This document shows positions 9,263 to 18,261 of a stretch of 64,000 bases of DNA, in pieces (within the stretch, counting starts at the first letter, position 1; every line of letters begins with the position of its first letter). Under the pieces are notes generated by a model. That model did not search any database, was not told the DNA's origin, and worked only from the letters and a program-made list of their open reading frames with translations. This DNA comes from Halomicrobium sp. LC1Hm (GTDB lineage: Archaea; Halobacteriota; Halobacteria; Halobacteriales; Haloarculaceae): NCBI RefSeq assembly GCF_009617995.1, contig NZ_CP044129.1:2604001-2668000 (forward strand), written 5' to 3'. The position numbers and the translations under genes are program-made.

Positions 9263-10137
9263 GAGTTCACGTCTTCGAGGTGTCGGCTCGCGACGACCTC
9301 GCCTTTGGGGGTGAGCGTCGGCCCGTCGGACGAGTCCTGGACGAGCCCGTCTTCTTCGAGATCCCGCAACAGCATCGTCACCGCGGAGCTGTCGGTGCCG
9401 ACGATGTCGGCCAGTGGCATCCCGTCCATGTCGCCCGTCGAGTAGATGGCGACGAGGATCTCGGTCTTGTCGTCGGTGAGTTCGATGTCTTGCAGCTCTT
9501 CCATGAGGTCGCTGTACTCGATCCGGAGGTACCGACCCAGGATCGACATCTTGCGTGGCGACGCCATCGCGGCCATGGTCGTGACGGCAGTGCCCTCCAT
9601 CATGTGCCGGAAGGTCAGCGTCGGGCGGTCGGAGCCGGCGATCTCGCGGGTCGTCCGCTGGAAGTCGGTGACGGTGGCCAGATCGACGGCGAAAGTACCG
9701 GAAGACGAGCGAAACTCGACCGATCCGTCCGAGACGAACAGCTTCGCCGTCGAGAACGCGTCGTCGGTGACGCGCCCACCGACGCGTGCCCGCTCCTTGA
9801 CGGTCGTCTCGGTGCCGTTGAGAATCGCCTTGAACAACACCGTCGAGAACTTCGAGATCTTGTCGTCGTCGCCCTCGACGACGGCGACGTGTCGACTGTC
9901 GTTTCGCTCGAAAGCGACGGTGACCGTCGAGTCGAAGAAGTCTCCCAGATCCGGCGGCACGTGCCCGACCGCGACGTCGAAGATCGACGACAGCGGAATG
10001 GTAAACTTGTCGTTCTCGTTGGCCGCCAACACCAGTCGCTTCTGGCTCAGCAACACCCGCCCCTTGACCGGCTCGGTCGTCGCCATCACCTCCGCGTTGA
10101 AGTTGCCGACGAAATCAGCGATGACGGATTCCGACAT
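9259..10137 (-). CDS. Second CheF-family protein
   Basis: A 292-residue paralogue of the neighbouring CheF with the same architecture: a PH-like beta-rich part starting at GRVLLSQKRLVLAANENDKF (about residues 26-45) and a C-terminal winged-helix-like part (about 225-290). The convergent arrangement of two cheF genes reproduces the order described in Halobacterium salinarum. There the two proteins share partners but only one was essential for taxis, so this copy may be accessory. It is transcribed away from the che operon, ahead of the S6e group. Confidence 0.9.
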   Translation of the reverse strand: MSESVIADFVGNFNAEVMATTEPVKGRVLLSQKRLVLAANENDKFTIPLSSIFDVAVGHVPPDLGDFFDSTVTVAFERNDSRHVAVVEGDDDKISKFSTVLFKAILNGTETTVKERARVGGRVTDDAFSTAKLFVSDGSVEFRSSSGTFAVDLATVTDFQRTTREIAGSDRPTLTFRHMMEGTAVTTMAAMASPRKMSILGRYLRIEYSDLMEELQDIELTDDKTEILVAIYSTGDMDGMPLADIVGTDSSAVTMLLRDLEEDGLVQDSSDGPTLTPKGEVVASRHLEDVNS

Positions 10138-10225
10138 TGATCACTCACCGAGTGGTACTGCGGGCAGAATCTTATGGGTTTCGAGCGAATATCATTCGAG
10201 AGAACGGAGAACCGCCCGCTGGTGG

Positions 10226-10654
10226 TCACTCGCCGAGATCGTCCGCGATACTGGCCAGGGAGTCGTCCGGGGAGTCCGTCGCCGTGTAGACGACCCGAGA
10301 GCCCGGCGTCCGCAGGCCGTAGGTGTGTCCCGCGGTCACGACGTCGAGGTGGACCGAGCCACCGATCGTGCAGTCGCTGTCGGCGAACCACTCGACGAGT
10401 CGGTTCTCGCCGTCGCCCTCGCGGGCCAGTCGCCGATTGTCCGCGGCGTGCTGGAGCATCAACTCGCCGTCCAGCGTCGTCTCGACGCGCGCGTGGTACT
10501 GCTCGCCGTCGAGGACGCACTCGATCACGTCGCCCGCGGCCACGTCGAGGTCCGCCGGCAACTCGATCCGTGGGCGGTCGGTGCGGCCGACGGAAGCGAC
10601 CTCGACGCGGCGGGTCTCGACGGCCTCGTGGTCGCTCGGGAGGCGATCTGCCAC
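10226..10654 (-). CDS. Conserved haloarchaeal protein downstream of S6e (DUF7112-like)
   Basis: A 142-residue, beta-rich acidic protein without known catalytic motifs. I place the start at the GTG at 10654, one base after the stop codon of rps6e, which gives VADRLPSD; no ATG is suitably placed unless the protein begins inside the S6e gene in another frame. It resembles a family found immediately downstream of S6e in other haloarchaea, so the pairing looks conserved. The two are almost certainly co-transcribed. A translation-related role is only guilt by association. Confidence 0.75.
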   Translation of the reverse strand: MADRLPSDHEAVETRRVEVASVGRTDRPRIELPADLDVAAGDVIECVLDGEQYHARVETTLDGELMLQHAADNRRLAREGDGENRLVEWFADSDCTIGGSVHLDVVTAGHTYGLRTPGSRVVYTATDSPDDSLASIADDLGE

Positions 10655-10655
10655 G

Positions 10656-11048
10656 TTACTCGTCGTCGCTCTCGCCCAGCAGGTCCGCGACGTCACCGCT
10701 GCCCTGTTCGGTGATCTTGGCGTTGATCTGGGCGGTCTCCTCGCTGACCTCGCGGCCGCGGATGGTGATGCGCTTGCGCTCGCCGTCGCGAGTGGGCTTG
10801 TAGCCGACGCCGCCGTCGGTGAGGATCGACTTCGTGCCGACGCCGCGCACGTCCGCTCGCATCGGTCGGCCGGCCGTGTCGGAGCCGCCGGTCAGTTCGA
10901 GCGTGAAGCCGTCGAGACCGACCGCACTGCCCTCGACTTCGTCGCCGAGTTCGCGGCCCATGAAGCGGTTCGCGTCCTGTCCGTCGACGTCTAGCTGGTA
11001 GGTCGTGCCTGTCTCCGGGTCCGAGAGCGCAACGGTGAATTCTGCCAT
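10656..11048 (-). CDS. rps6e: 30S ribosomal protein S6e
   Basis: A 130-residue small-subunit ribosomal protein. It has the S6e fold signature, with [11 protein letters not shown], the [12 protein letters not shown] region and the [14 protein letters not shown] basic stretch. The eukaryotic C-terminal phosphorylation tail is absent, as usual in archaea, and an acidic SDDE tail is present instead. The ATG at 11048 (MAEFTVAL) is preferred over one two codons earlier, because it gives the normal N-terminus. It leads a two-gene unit with the downstream DUF7112-like gene. Confidence 0.95.
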   Translation of the reverse strand: MAEFTVALSDPETGTTYQLDVDGQDANRFMGRELGDEVEGSAVGLDGFTLELTGGSDTAGRPMRADVRGVGTKSILTDGGVGYKPTRDGERKRITIRGREVSEETAQINAKITEQGSGDVADLLGESDDE

Positions 11049-11179
11049 ACCCACCGATATTCGACGGCGCTTAAAAAGCGCGTCGGAACCGACTTTCGAC
11101 TGGGATGGCGCGCGACACGCGTGGGAGAAAGCTCACACGTGTGCCAGGGACGGCGTGACACTCGGACTGCCCGGCGGTA

Positions 11180-11596
11180 TCATTCCTCGGCGTCGACGAT
11201 CGTACTCACGCGCGCGTTCTCCTTGAGCTTGATCCCGGCCCCGCCGACGCTGATCGGAACGCGAGGGAGAGCGTCGACGTGCAGCGTCGGATGACTGAGC
11301 CCGCGTTCCAGCAGTTCTCGGCGGGGCTGGAGCGTGACCGTCGCCTCGCCGGTGAGCGACTCGTTGTACTCGATCAGGTACTGTCCGGAGCGAAGCTGCC
11401 ACCACTCGTAGTCGTCCTCGGGCTCGCGCTTGGCCGACATGTGCGGCGTCGTCTGAGCCGGTTCGAGTTCCCCGCCCCCGAAGTCGACCCGACCCGGTGC
11501 GACGATCTCGAAGACGTTCGCGACGGTGAGATCGAACCCCGAGTCGGCTGTCTGGGTCGGTTCGTGGACGGCGTCCTCGACGTACTGCTCGTACAT
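11180..11596 (-). CDS. dCTP deaminase/dUTPase-fold family protein
   Basis: A 138-residue beta-rich protein that resembles haloarchaeal proteins annotated as dUTPase or dCTP deaminase. The best-matching parts are YNESLTGEATVTLQPR around residues 75-90 and the C-terminal VPISVGGAGIKLKENA. It is shorter than bona fide dCTP deaminases (about 190 residues), and I do not see the full active-site motif set, so activity is uncertain. The start at 11596 (MYEQYVED) is preferred over the ATG nine codons upstream. It is transcribed separately from S6e. Confidence 0.6.
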   Translation of the reverse strand: MYEQYVEDAVHEPTQTADSGFDLTVANVFEIVAPGRVDFGGGELEPAQTTPHMSAKREPEDDYEWWQLRSGQYLIEYNESLTGEATVTLQPRRELLERGLSHPTLHVDALPRVPISVGGAGIKLKENARVSTIVDAEE

Positions 11597-11637
11597 ACGC
11601 GAGCCCTCGGAAGCCGGACACAAAAGCGTCGGCCGTC

Positions 11638-12717
11638 TCAGCGCTCCCAGCGGAAGCGGCCGTCTTCGAGGACCGTCTCGCCGTCGATCACCAGTCGGCC
11701 GTCCTCGCGGAGGTCGGTGATGAGGTCGACGTGGATCGCGCTGTCGTTGCCGGTGTCGGGAACGCAGGCGTCGTAGGCCCGGCCGAGCGCGAGGTGGACC
11801 GTCCCGCCCATCTTCTCGTCGAAGAGGATGTTGTCCGTGATCCGGTCGATCCCGCGGTTCATCCCGATCCCCAGCTCGCCCAGCCGGCGAGCGCCCGCGT
11901 CGGTCGCCAGCAGTTCGCCGATCGTCGACTCGCCCTGAGCGGCGCTGTAGTCGACGACCTCGCCGTCCTCGAAGACGAGCCGCACGTCTCGCACGCGCGC
12001 CCCGTCGACGGTCATGGGCACGTCGAAGGTGACCGTTCCCTCGGTGGCGGTCGGTGCGGTGAACACCTCGCCGGAGGGGAGGTTGTGCGAGTCGTAGGCC
12101 ACGGAGGCCGCGGAGTTGACGGCCACGCGGTCGGCGATCGACATCGTGAGGTCCGTCCCCTCGCCCAGGAGGTGGACCTCGCTGCCCTCGTCCAGCAGCG
12201 TCTTGAGCTGGCTCATCTCCTCGGCCAGCGCTTCCCAGTCTCGCAGCGTCGCGTCGTAGACGAAGTCACGGTAGGCCTCGTAGGAGAGGCCGGCCTGCTG
12301 GGCCATCGCGCGGGTCGGGTGCTGGGTGGAGACCCAGTCGGTGTCCATCCGGGCCGCTCTGATCTCGGTGCGAGCCCGGCGGTAGGACTGCCGGCGGTCC
12401 CCCGGTACGTCGCTGGCCGCGGCGGTGTTGCGCGATCCGCCCAGCGAGAGGACGCTGTCGGCCCGCTCGTAGAGCGCGCGCTCGAAGTCGGGATCGGCGT
12501 CGAAGTCGCCGTCGTGGGCCCGCAGGTAGGCTCGCGTCATCTCGTCGGAGCCGTAGGTCGCGAGCAGGTTCGCTCCGCGCTCGCCAAGCGCCGCCGCGAC
12601 GGCCACCCCGAGGTCGTGCGCGCCCTCGTCGACCCGGACGATCACGTCGTCGCCCGCTTCGATCTGTGCGCTCCAGTCGACCAGTACGTCGGCGTGTTCG
12701 CGAACTCGGTCGTCCAT
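11638..12717 (-). CDS. M29 family (thermophilic-type) aminopeptidase
   Basis: A 359-residue metallo-aminopeptidase that releases N-terminal amino acids from peptides in the cytoplasm. Family M29 landmarks are visible in order: GEGTDLTMS (about 207), the metal-binding Glu in NLPSGEVFTAP (about 235), NRGIDRITDNILFDEK (about 303-318), GTVHLALG, and a final SAIHVDLITD. Length matches the family (about 360-410). It is followed on the same strand, after 41 bases, by the dUTPase-fold gene; the two may share a transcript. Confidence 0.9.
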   Translation of the reverse strand: MDDRVREHADVLVDWSAQIEAGDDVIVRVDEGAHDLGVAVAAALGERGANLLATYGSDEMTRAYLRAHDGDFDADPDFERALYERADSVLSLGGSRNTAAASDVPGDRRQSYRRARTEIRAARMDTDWVSTQHPTRAMAQQAGLSYEAYRDFVYDATLRDWEALAEEMSQLKTLLDEGSEVHLLGEGTDLTMSIADRVAVNSAASVAYDSHNLPSGEVFTAPTATEGTVTFDVPMTVDGARVRDVRLVFEDGEVVDYSAAQGESTIGELLATDAGARRLGELGIGMNRGIDRITDNILFDEKMGGTVHLALGRAYDACVPDTGNDSAIHVDLITDLREDGRLVIDGETVLEDGRFRWER

Positions 12718-12884
12718 ACCGGACGGTGGTCTGGCCCGGATAAAACGTCACTGCCACTGGTCGGGGCGGGGGTCGTCGGAGTCACGACGAGTGATCAGTG
12801 CGAGAATTCGACGAATCGCTCGTCGTCCGGGGCCAGAGGGCATCGTTCGACAGTGTGATTCTCACAGAAGGCGATATCTGAAAG

Positions 12885-12909
12885 AGAGACACACTGTCAG
12901 TGTGCCTCT
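12885..12909. promoter_or_regulatory. 25-bp palindrome between two leftward genes
   Basis: An inverted repeat centred on position 12897: inner arms CACACTG and CAGTGTG flank a single T, and outer arms AGAG and CTCT extend it. It lies in the 250-bp space between the 3' end of the small membrane gene and the start of the M29 aminopeptidase gene. It could be a hairpin at the transcript end of the former, or an operator upstream of the latter. The rest of this gap (12718-12967) shows nothing else recognisable. Confidence 0.4.
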
Positions 12910-12967
12910 GGGGCGATATCGAGACGGTCGGGTGGCGGATCGCTCGAAGCAGTTGCAGTCGATCGGC

Positions 12968-13177
12968 TCAGAAATACGCTGCCCTGATGATAGACAGCAG
13001 CCAGGCGGTCGGTACGAAGACGAGGAGCACGCCCACGACGCCGATCAGATACTCCCCGTCCAGGAGCCCCCTCGCCAGTCCCGCTCCGAGCCTCACGACG
13101 AAGAGGAAGAGGACGGACAGGATGGCATTCCGAAGCGAAAACTCCAGCCCTTCGCTACTGTAATCGACTGGTGCCAT
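12968..13177 (-). CDS. Small membrane protein
   Basis: A 69-residue hypothetical protein with two predicted membrane helices: about residues 15-32 (ILSVLFLFVVRLGAGL) and 38-60 (YLIGVVGVLLVFVPTAWLL). The short polar N-terminus begins MAPVDYSS. The ATG at 13177 is preferred over one 17 codons upstream because the extra residues lack support. No homologue or motif is recognised. It stands alone between the oxidoreductase and aminopeptidase genes, both leftward. Confidence 0.6.
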   Translation of the reverse strand: MAPVDYSSEGLEFSLRNAILSVLFLFVVRLGAGLARGLLDGEYLIGVVGVLLVFVPTAWLLSIIRAAYF

Positions 13178-13272
13178 TTCGTAGTACTCCACGCCGCCTC
13201 GTGAAAAGAATGCTTCCCAGACGACCACACCGGCCGAGTGGCTGGGGTCACTTCGACGATCCAGGTACCGGC

Positions 13273-14256
13273 TTAGACGCTGTCGACGGCCGCGGGCTCG
13301 CCCGTCTCGGCGCTCTCGTAGAGGGCGTCGATGACGGCCATGTTGTTGACCGTCTCCGTCCGGTCGACGGGCGGCGTCTCGTCGGCCGCGACGGCGTCGG
13401 CGAAGCGCTCGACCTGGCGGCGGTAGTGGTCAACACCGTCGATGGTCTCGGTGTGTTCCTCGCCGTCGACCTGGTAGGTGAGCGACACCGACTGGTCGGG
13501 AGCCACGTCGAAGGCTTCGGGGACGTGGAGCCAGCCGTCTGTCGTCATGATCCGGTACTCGTGGGTCATCGGCGTGTCGAAGCTGCTGGTGACCTGCGCC
13601 GTCACGCCGTCGTCGTAGGTCAGCAGGCCCGAGAGCTGGGAGTCGACGCCGGTCTCGTAGGTGTCGGCGGCGTGGGCGAACGCGCGGTTCGGCTCGCCCA
13701 GCACGTTCCGGACCGCGCTGACGGCGTAACAGCCGATGTCCATGAGCGAGCCGCCGTCCAGTTCCGGATCGAGCCGGATGTCGTCGGTCCGGTCGCCCAG
13801 TCCGAAGGTGAACGTCGCCTCGACGTGGCGCACCGCGCCGAGTTCCTCGCGGACGATCTCGCGGGCGCGCTCGGTGCGGGGATGGAAGTGGTACATGAAC
13901 GCCTCCATCAGGGCGACGCCCTGCTGGTCGCAGTAGTCGAACAGCGCGCGGGCGCGCTCGGCGTCGGGCGTCAGCGGTTTCTCACAGAGGACGTGGAGTC
14001 CGTGGTCGGCGGCGCGGCGTGTCCACTCCGCGTGGAGGCCGTTGGGAAGGGGATTGTACACGGCGTCGATCCCCTCGTCGGCCAGCAGCGCCTCGTAGCT
14101 GCCGTAGGACCGATCGATGCCGAGTTCGTCGGCGACCGACCGGGCGCGCTCGGCGTCGCGTGAAGCGATCGCACCGACAGCGTGTTCGCTGGCCTGGATC
14201 GCCGGGATGACGTCTTCGCGGCCGATCGCCGCCGTACTGAGCACTCCGAATTCCAT
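13273..14256 (-). CDS. Gfo/Idh/MocA family oxidoreductase
   Basis: A 327-residue NAD(P)-dependent dehydrogenase. The Rossmann part opens with MEFGVLSTAAIGREDVIP. The family motif containing the catalytic-lysine region, LCEKPLTPDAERA, lies near residue 93, and the C-terminal alpha/beta domain includes GGSLMDIGCYAVSA near residue 175. These features match sugar or inositol dehydrogenases; haloarchaeal xylose dehydrogenases belong to the same superfamily. No sugar-utilisation genes are nearby, so the substrate is unknown. The start at 14256 is fixed by the family N-terminus. Confidence 0.88.
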   Translation of the reverse strand: MEFGVLSTAAIGREDVIPAIQASEHAVGAIASRDAERARSVADELGIDRSYGSYEALLADEGIDAVYNPLPNGLHAEWTRRAADHGLHVLCEKPLTPDAERARALFDYCDQQGVALMEAFMYHFHPRTERAREIVREELGAVRHVEATFTFGLGDRTDDIRLDPELDGGSLMDIGCYAVSAVRNVLGEPNRAFAHAADTYETGVDSQLSGLLTYDDGVTAQVTSSFDTPMTHEYRIMTTDGWLHVPEAFDVAPDQSVSLTYQVDGEEHTETIDGVDHYRRQVERFADAVAADETPPVDRTETVNNMAVIDALYESAETGEPAAVDSV

Positions 14257-14458
14257 GCGTGAGCGTGCGGTCGGGACGGGCATAAACGCTGAGTTCCGCG
14301 GCGACGAAGGGGCACCACCGGGAGAATGCACGCGTGTGCAAGACCTGGTCGTCGACGGAGTGCCACCGCTTCGAGATGATCGGTACAGGAGAGCGGAGTA
14401 TTAGTAAGAGAGATGTAGTGGTAACAACTATTTTTATACTTGTGTCCGGATAGACGAC

Positions 14459-14722
14459 ATGGTTGAGAATTTTCTTTATGAACCAAAGGAAGGCGAATCA
14501 CTGAGTATGGCTGTTGTGAGGGCAGTTGCGCTGGCACATCACGAGGGTGTGCTTGAACAGGATTGGATCATACACAACGACATCAACCCCGATGCGCTTG
14601 ACAAGTTGTTTCAGGATAGACACCCGAATATGACCCTCCGATTCGAGGCAGATGCAACAACAGTCACGGTCAACGCTGACGGACATGGCAATCCTGTGAT
14701 TGAAATTAAGTCACACCGCTAA
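14459..14722 (+). CDS. HalOD1 output-domain protein
   Basis: An 87-residue stand-alone HalOD1 domain, a haloarchaeal family usually found at the end of signalling proteins or as single-domain proteins. It begins MVENFLYEPKEGESLSMAVV and contains DWIIHNDINPDALDKLF in the middle. Codon use is clearly AT-richer (gaa, ttt, aag, att) than the flanking genes, which suggests recent transfer or relaxed selection. A TTTTTATAC box at 14431-14439 places the transcript start near the ATG. Function of the domain is not established. Confidence 0.8.
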   Translation: MVENFLYEPKEGESLSMAVVRAVALAHHEGVLEQDWIIHNDINPDALDKLFQDRHPNMTLRFEADATTVTVNADGHGNPVIEIKSHR

Positions 14723-14976
14723 GTTCGCACGCACACCGACCAGTCGATTCTGCCCGTTGTCGCTGAAAGAGTCCTCGTGGAACGGCTTCTGTCACACGGT
14801 CAACTGAGAATCTGTAAACGGCCTCGCCAGGACAGACCGGAGACGCTTCACGAAGTGACGGCCGCCGGGATCGGCCGCGGCGAGCGATCGATCGGAGCGG
14901 GCTATTTGGTTAGGTCGTCGCGCTATCAAAACAAAAAACGCGGCACGTGGAGTTAAGAGCAGAAGTTCTGGTACGT

Positions 14977-17900
14977 ATGAGTATGGACCTGAAGGTAAAG
15001 TTGGTCGTGCTGATGTTGGCGATCTCGCTGTTGCCGCTTGGCAGTGTCGGAGCCCTGGCGACACAGAACATGGGGTCGCTCAATCAGGACGCCCAGGATC
15101 GGAGCGCCCAGGAGTTGCGCGGGGCGATGACCGACAACCTGAACAACAGCGTACAGGCACGGCAGTCGTCGCTACAGAACCAGTTCGACCAGCGGGAGGT
15201 CGACATGCGCTCGCTCGCCCAGTCGGGCGCGATGGACAACTACCAGGCCGCTCGACAGGGAGAGATGCAACTCGTCCAGGAGGCCAGCCAGCGACAGGTC
15301 GGCTACACGGCCCTGGAGATGCGCAACGCCATCGAGAGCACGACCCAGACCGTGCTTGACACCCAGTACGACGGGCGCGAGTGGGAGGAACTGTCCCCCA
15401 GCGAGCAGCGCGCGGTCAAGGAGCGCGTCGAGCGGATCATCGCCGGCACTGCCGGCGACGGGACGACCGCCGACGGGACGATGAACGAGACGTTCCAGCC
15501 CGGTTACATCGGCGAGACCGGCTACGCCTACGTGACCGACCTGGACTCGAACGTCGTGATCCACCACCGTCTGGAAGACGGGCACAACTTCGCCGACGAC
15601 TCCGGCGGGAGCCTGACCGTCTTCGACGACATCAAAGCGAACATCGAGTCGACGCCCGCGCTGCGCAACGGCGAGACGTGGGGCGTCGCCGAGTACGAGT
15701 GGGAGGACACGACACAGGACGGCAATCCCACGGAGACCCAGCTGGTCGCCTACACCTACTACGAGCCCTTCGACTGGATCGTCGCACCCAGCGTGTACTA
15801 CTACGAGCTCCAGGAGCGAGCCGTCGCTGACAGCGAGGCGCGGCTGGCCGACTCCTTCGAGCGGTACCTCGAAACGCGGACCGTCAGCGTCGACAGGCAA
15901 GAGCGCTACGCCTACGACGAGATCATCTTCGTCGACAAGCGAGGCCGCGAGGTCGTCAGGGCGACTCGCGAAGGCGAACGGGCGGTGACCGAGCGCGACG
16001 GTTCGGGGTGGTACGCCGACAAGAGCTGGTTCACCAGTGCCGGCTCCGTCGCCAACGGCGAGGTCGCGTTCAACCGGATCGAGGAGGAAAACGGCAGTCA
16101 GCGGATGTACGTCTCGACGCCGGTGTACCAGGACGGGCGGTTCCAGGGCGTCGTCGTGGCCCAGTTCAACTACTCGATCGTCACGGAGATCACGAACGGC
16201 GTGTCGGTCGGCGAGACCGGCAGCCTCTACGTCGTCAACGACCGCGGCGAGATGGTGAGCCACCCCAACGAGACGAAGGTGGCACAGCGTGTCGACGTGG
16301 CCGACGGTGAGTACGGCGAGGAACTCGGCAACATCACCACCGAACAGATGCTGGCCGCCCAGTCGGGCATGGCCACGCACACGCGAACGGTCGGGGGCGA
16401 AGCGACCACCCGATACGTCGTGTACGCACCCCTGCAGGTCGGAGACAGGCAGTTCTCGCTCGTCGGCACCGTTCCCGAGAGCGACATCGAGGGGCCGATC
16501 ACGGCGCTGGGAGACGCGCTCCAGCAACGCACCGACGACGCCCGCAACCTCATCCTGTTGCTGTCGGGCATCGCGGCGCTGGTCGTCGTCGCGGCGGGCT
16601 ACGCCGTCGCGCGTTACGTCGCCAGTCCGATCGAACAGATGCGCGACCGGGCCGCAGAGATGGCACAGGGACGGTTCGACGGCGAACTCGACGTGGACGA
16701 TCGGGACGACGAGATCGGGGAGATGGTCGAGGCCTTCGAGGAGATGGAGGCGAACCTGACCCGCCAGATAACGGAGATCGAGGCCGTCTCGGCGTCGCTC
16801 AGCGAGGGCGAGATCGACGACGACCTCCACACGGACCTACCGGGTTCGTTCGGCGACATCATGACCGACCTCCAGGAGGGCATGACGCAGCTGCGGACGA
16901 GCTTCGCCCAGATCAGCCGGGCCAGCGAGAACGTCCGGACCGGCGAGCTCGATCAGGAGATCGACAGCGACCTCCCCGGAGAGTACGGCGCGGTGATGGA
17001 CGAACTCGACGCGGGACTCCAGCAGCTCTCCGAGAGCTTCGACCGCCTCCGGACGGCCAGTACGGCGCTCAGCGAGCGACGGCTCGACGAAGACCTCGAC
17101 ACCGACCTGCCCGGCGCGTACGGCGACGTGATGGCCAACATCGACGCCGGCCTCGACGCCGTCGAGGAGAGCATCGCACGAGTGCAGTCGATCGCACGCG
17201 AGGTGAGTTCGGCCACGGACGACGCCGCGGCCAGCGCACAGGAGGTCGAGCGGGCCAGTCAGGAGGTCGCCGAGTCCGTCCAGGAGATCTCTCACGGCGC
17301 GGACCGCCAGTCCGAACAGCTCCAGGAGGCCGCGGCGGAGATGAACGACATGTCTGCGACGGTCGAGGAAGTGGCTTCCTCCGCGGTCGACGTGGCCAAC
17401 ACGTCGGAACGCGCCGCGGACCGCGCCGAGGCCGGGAGCGAGCGGGCGAGCGAGGCCTCCCGCGAGATCGAAGGGATCGAAGCGGAGACCGAGCAGGCGG
17501 TCGAACAGGTCGCGGCGCTCGAATCCGAGATCGACGAGATCAGCGAGATCGTGAGTCTGATCACCGACATCGCCGAGCAGACGAACATGCTGGCGCTCAA
17601 CGCCTCCATCGAGGCCGCTCGGGCCGGTGAGGCCGGCGAGGGCTTCGCCGTCGTCGCCGACGAGATCAAGGGGCTGGCCGGCGAGGCCGCCGCGGCGACC
17701 GAGGAGATCGACGATCTCATCACCGAGCTACAGGCGACGACCGGGGAGACCGTCGACGACATCGAGTCGATGCGCGACCGCGTCGAGAGCGGTGCCGACA
17801 CGATCGAGGACGCGATCGCCATGTTCGACGAGATCGCCGAGAGCGCCACCGAGGCCGAGCACGGCGTCCGAGAGATCACCGAGGCGACCGACGACCAGGC

Positions 17901-18177
17901 CGCCTCGACCGAGGAGGTCGTCGCGATGGTCGACGAGGTCAGCAGCGTCAGCCAGCAGGCCGCGGCCGAGGCGACCAGCGTCTCCTCTGCGGCGGAGGAA
18001 CAGGCCGCCTCGGTCAACAACATCTCCCAGAACGTCCGCTCGGTCGCCGACATGGCCGACGATCTCGAAGCACTGGTCGACGCCTTCGAGGTCCAGCAGT
18101 CCGCGGCCGACGGCGACGCGAGCGCAGCGGGAGCCAGCGCCGACGGCGGCTGGTCGCCCGACGACGGCGCGGAGTGA
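14977..18177 (+). CDS. Membrane transducer (methyl-accepting chemotaxis protein)
   Basis: A 1066-residue taxis receptor. Segment order: an N-terminal membrane helix (about 6-28); a large extracellular sensory region (about 29-520) that looks like a double-Cache module; a second membrane helix (about 524-544); and a HAMP domain. Two or three further HAMP-like units of about 52-70 residues follow (about 600-740), with recurring DLPG(S/A/E)(F/Y)G motifs. The signalling hairpin has the tip motif [18 protein letters not shown] near residue 870. The ATG at 14977 is preferred because it puts MSMDLKVK directly before the first helix. The ligand is unknown. It would signal through CheW and CheA, encoded about 8-12 kb to the left. 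Confidence 0.95.
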   Translation: MSMDLKVKLVVLMLAISLLPLGSVGALATQNMGSLNQDAQDRSAQELRGAMTDNLNNSVQARQSSLQNQFDQREVDMRSLAQSGAMDNYQAARQGEMQLVQEASQRQVGYTALEMRNAIESTTQTVLDTQYDGREWEELSPSEQRAVKERVERIIAGTAGDGTTADGTMNETFQPGYIGETGYAYVTDLDSNVVIHHRLEDGHNFADDSGGSLTVFDDIKANIESTPALRNGETWGVAEYEWEDTTQDGNPTETQLVAYTYYEPFDWIVAPSVYYYELQERAVADSEARLADSFERYLETRTVSVDRQERYAYDEIIFVDKRGREVVRATREGERAVTERDGSGWYADKSWFTSAGSVANGEVAFNRIEEENGSQRMYVSTPVYQDGRFQGVVVAQFNYSIVTEITNGVSVGETGSLYVVNDRGEMVSHPNETKVAQRVDVADGEYGEELGNITTEQMLAAQSGMATHTRTVGGEATTRYVVYAPLQVGDRQFSLVGTVPESDIEGPITALGDALQQRTDDARNLILLLSGIAALVVVAAGYAVARYVASPIEQMRDRAAEMAQGRFDGELDVDDRDDEIGEMVEAFEEMEANLTRQITEIEAVSASLSEGEIDDDLHTDLPGSFGDIMTDLQEGMTQLRTSFAQISRASENVRTGELDQEIDSDLPGEYGAVMDELDAGLQQLSESFDRLRTASTALSERRLDEDLDTDLPGAYGDVMANIDAGLDAVEESIARVQSIAREVSSATDDAAASAQEVERASQEVAESVQEISHGADRQSEQLQEAAAEMNDMSATVEEVASSAVDVANTSERAADRAEAGSERASEASREIEGIEAETEQAVEQVAALESEIDEISEIVSLITDIAEQTNMLALNASIEAARAGEAGEGFAVVADEIKGLAGEAAAATEEIDDLITELQATTGETVDDIESMRDRVESGADTIEDAIAMFDEIAESATEAEHGVREITEATDDQAASTEEVVAMVDEVSSVSQQAAAEATSVSSAAEEQAASVNNISQNVRSVADMADDLEALVDAFEVQQSAADGDASAAGASADGGWSPDDGAE

Positions 18178-18261
18178 CGGCGCGGAGCCGCCAGGACGCT
18201 GTCGACGGCGGACAACGCGGACACGGGTAGCTTTTTTCGCGGGGCTCCCGAACGTCGGCCA

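Noticed and set aside
15172-16830. Leftward 552-codon frame opposite the membrane transducer
   Set aside because: Antisense to a clearly coding sensory domain and without recognisable domain content.
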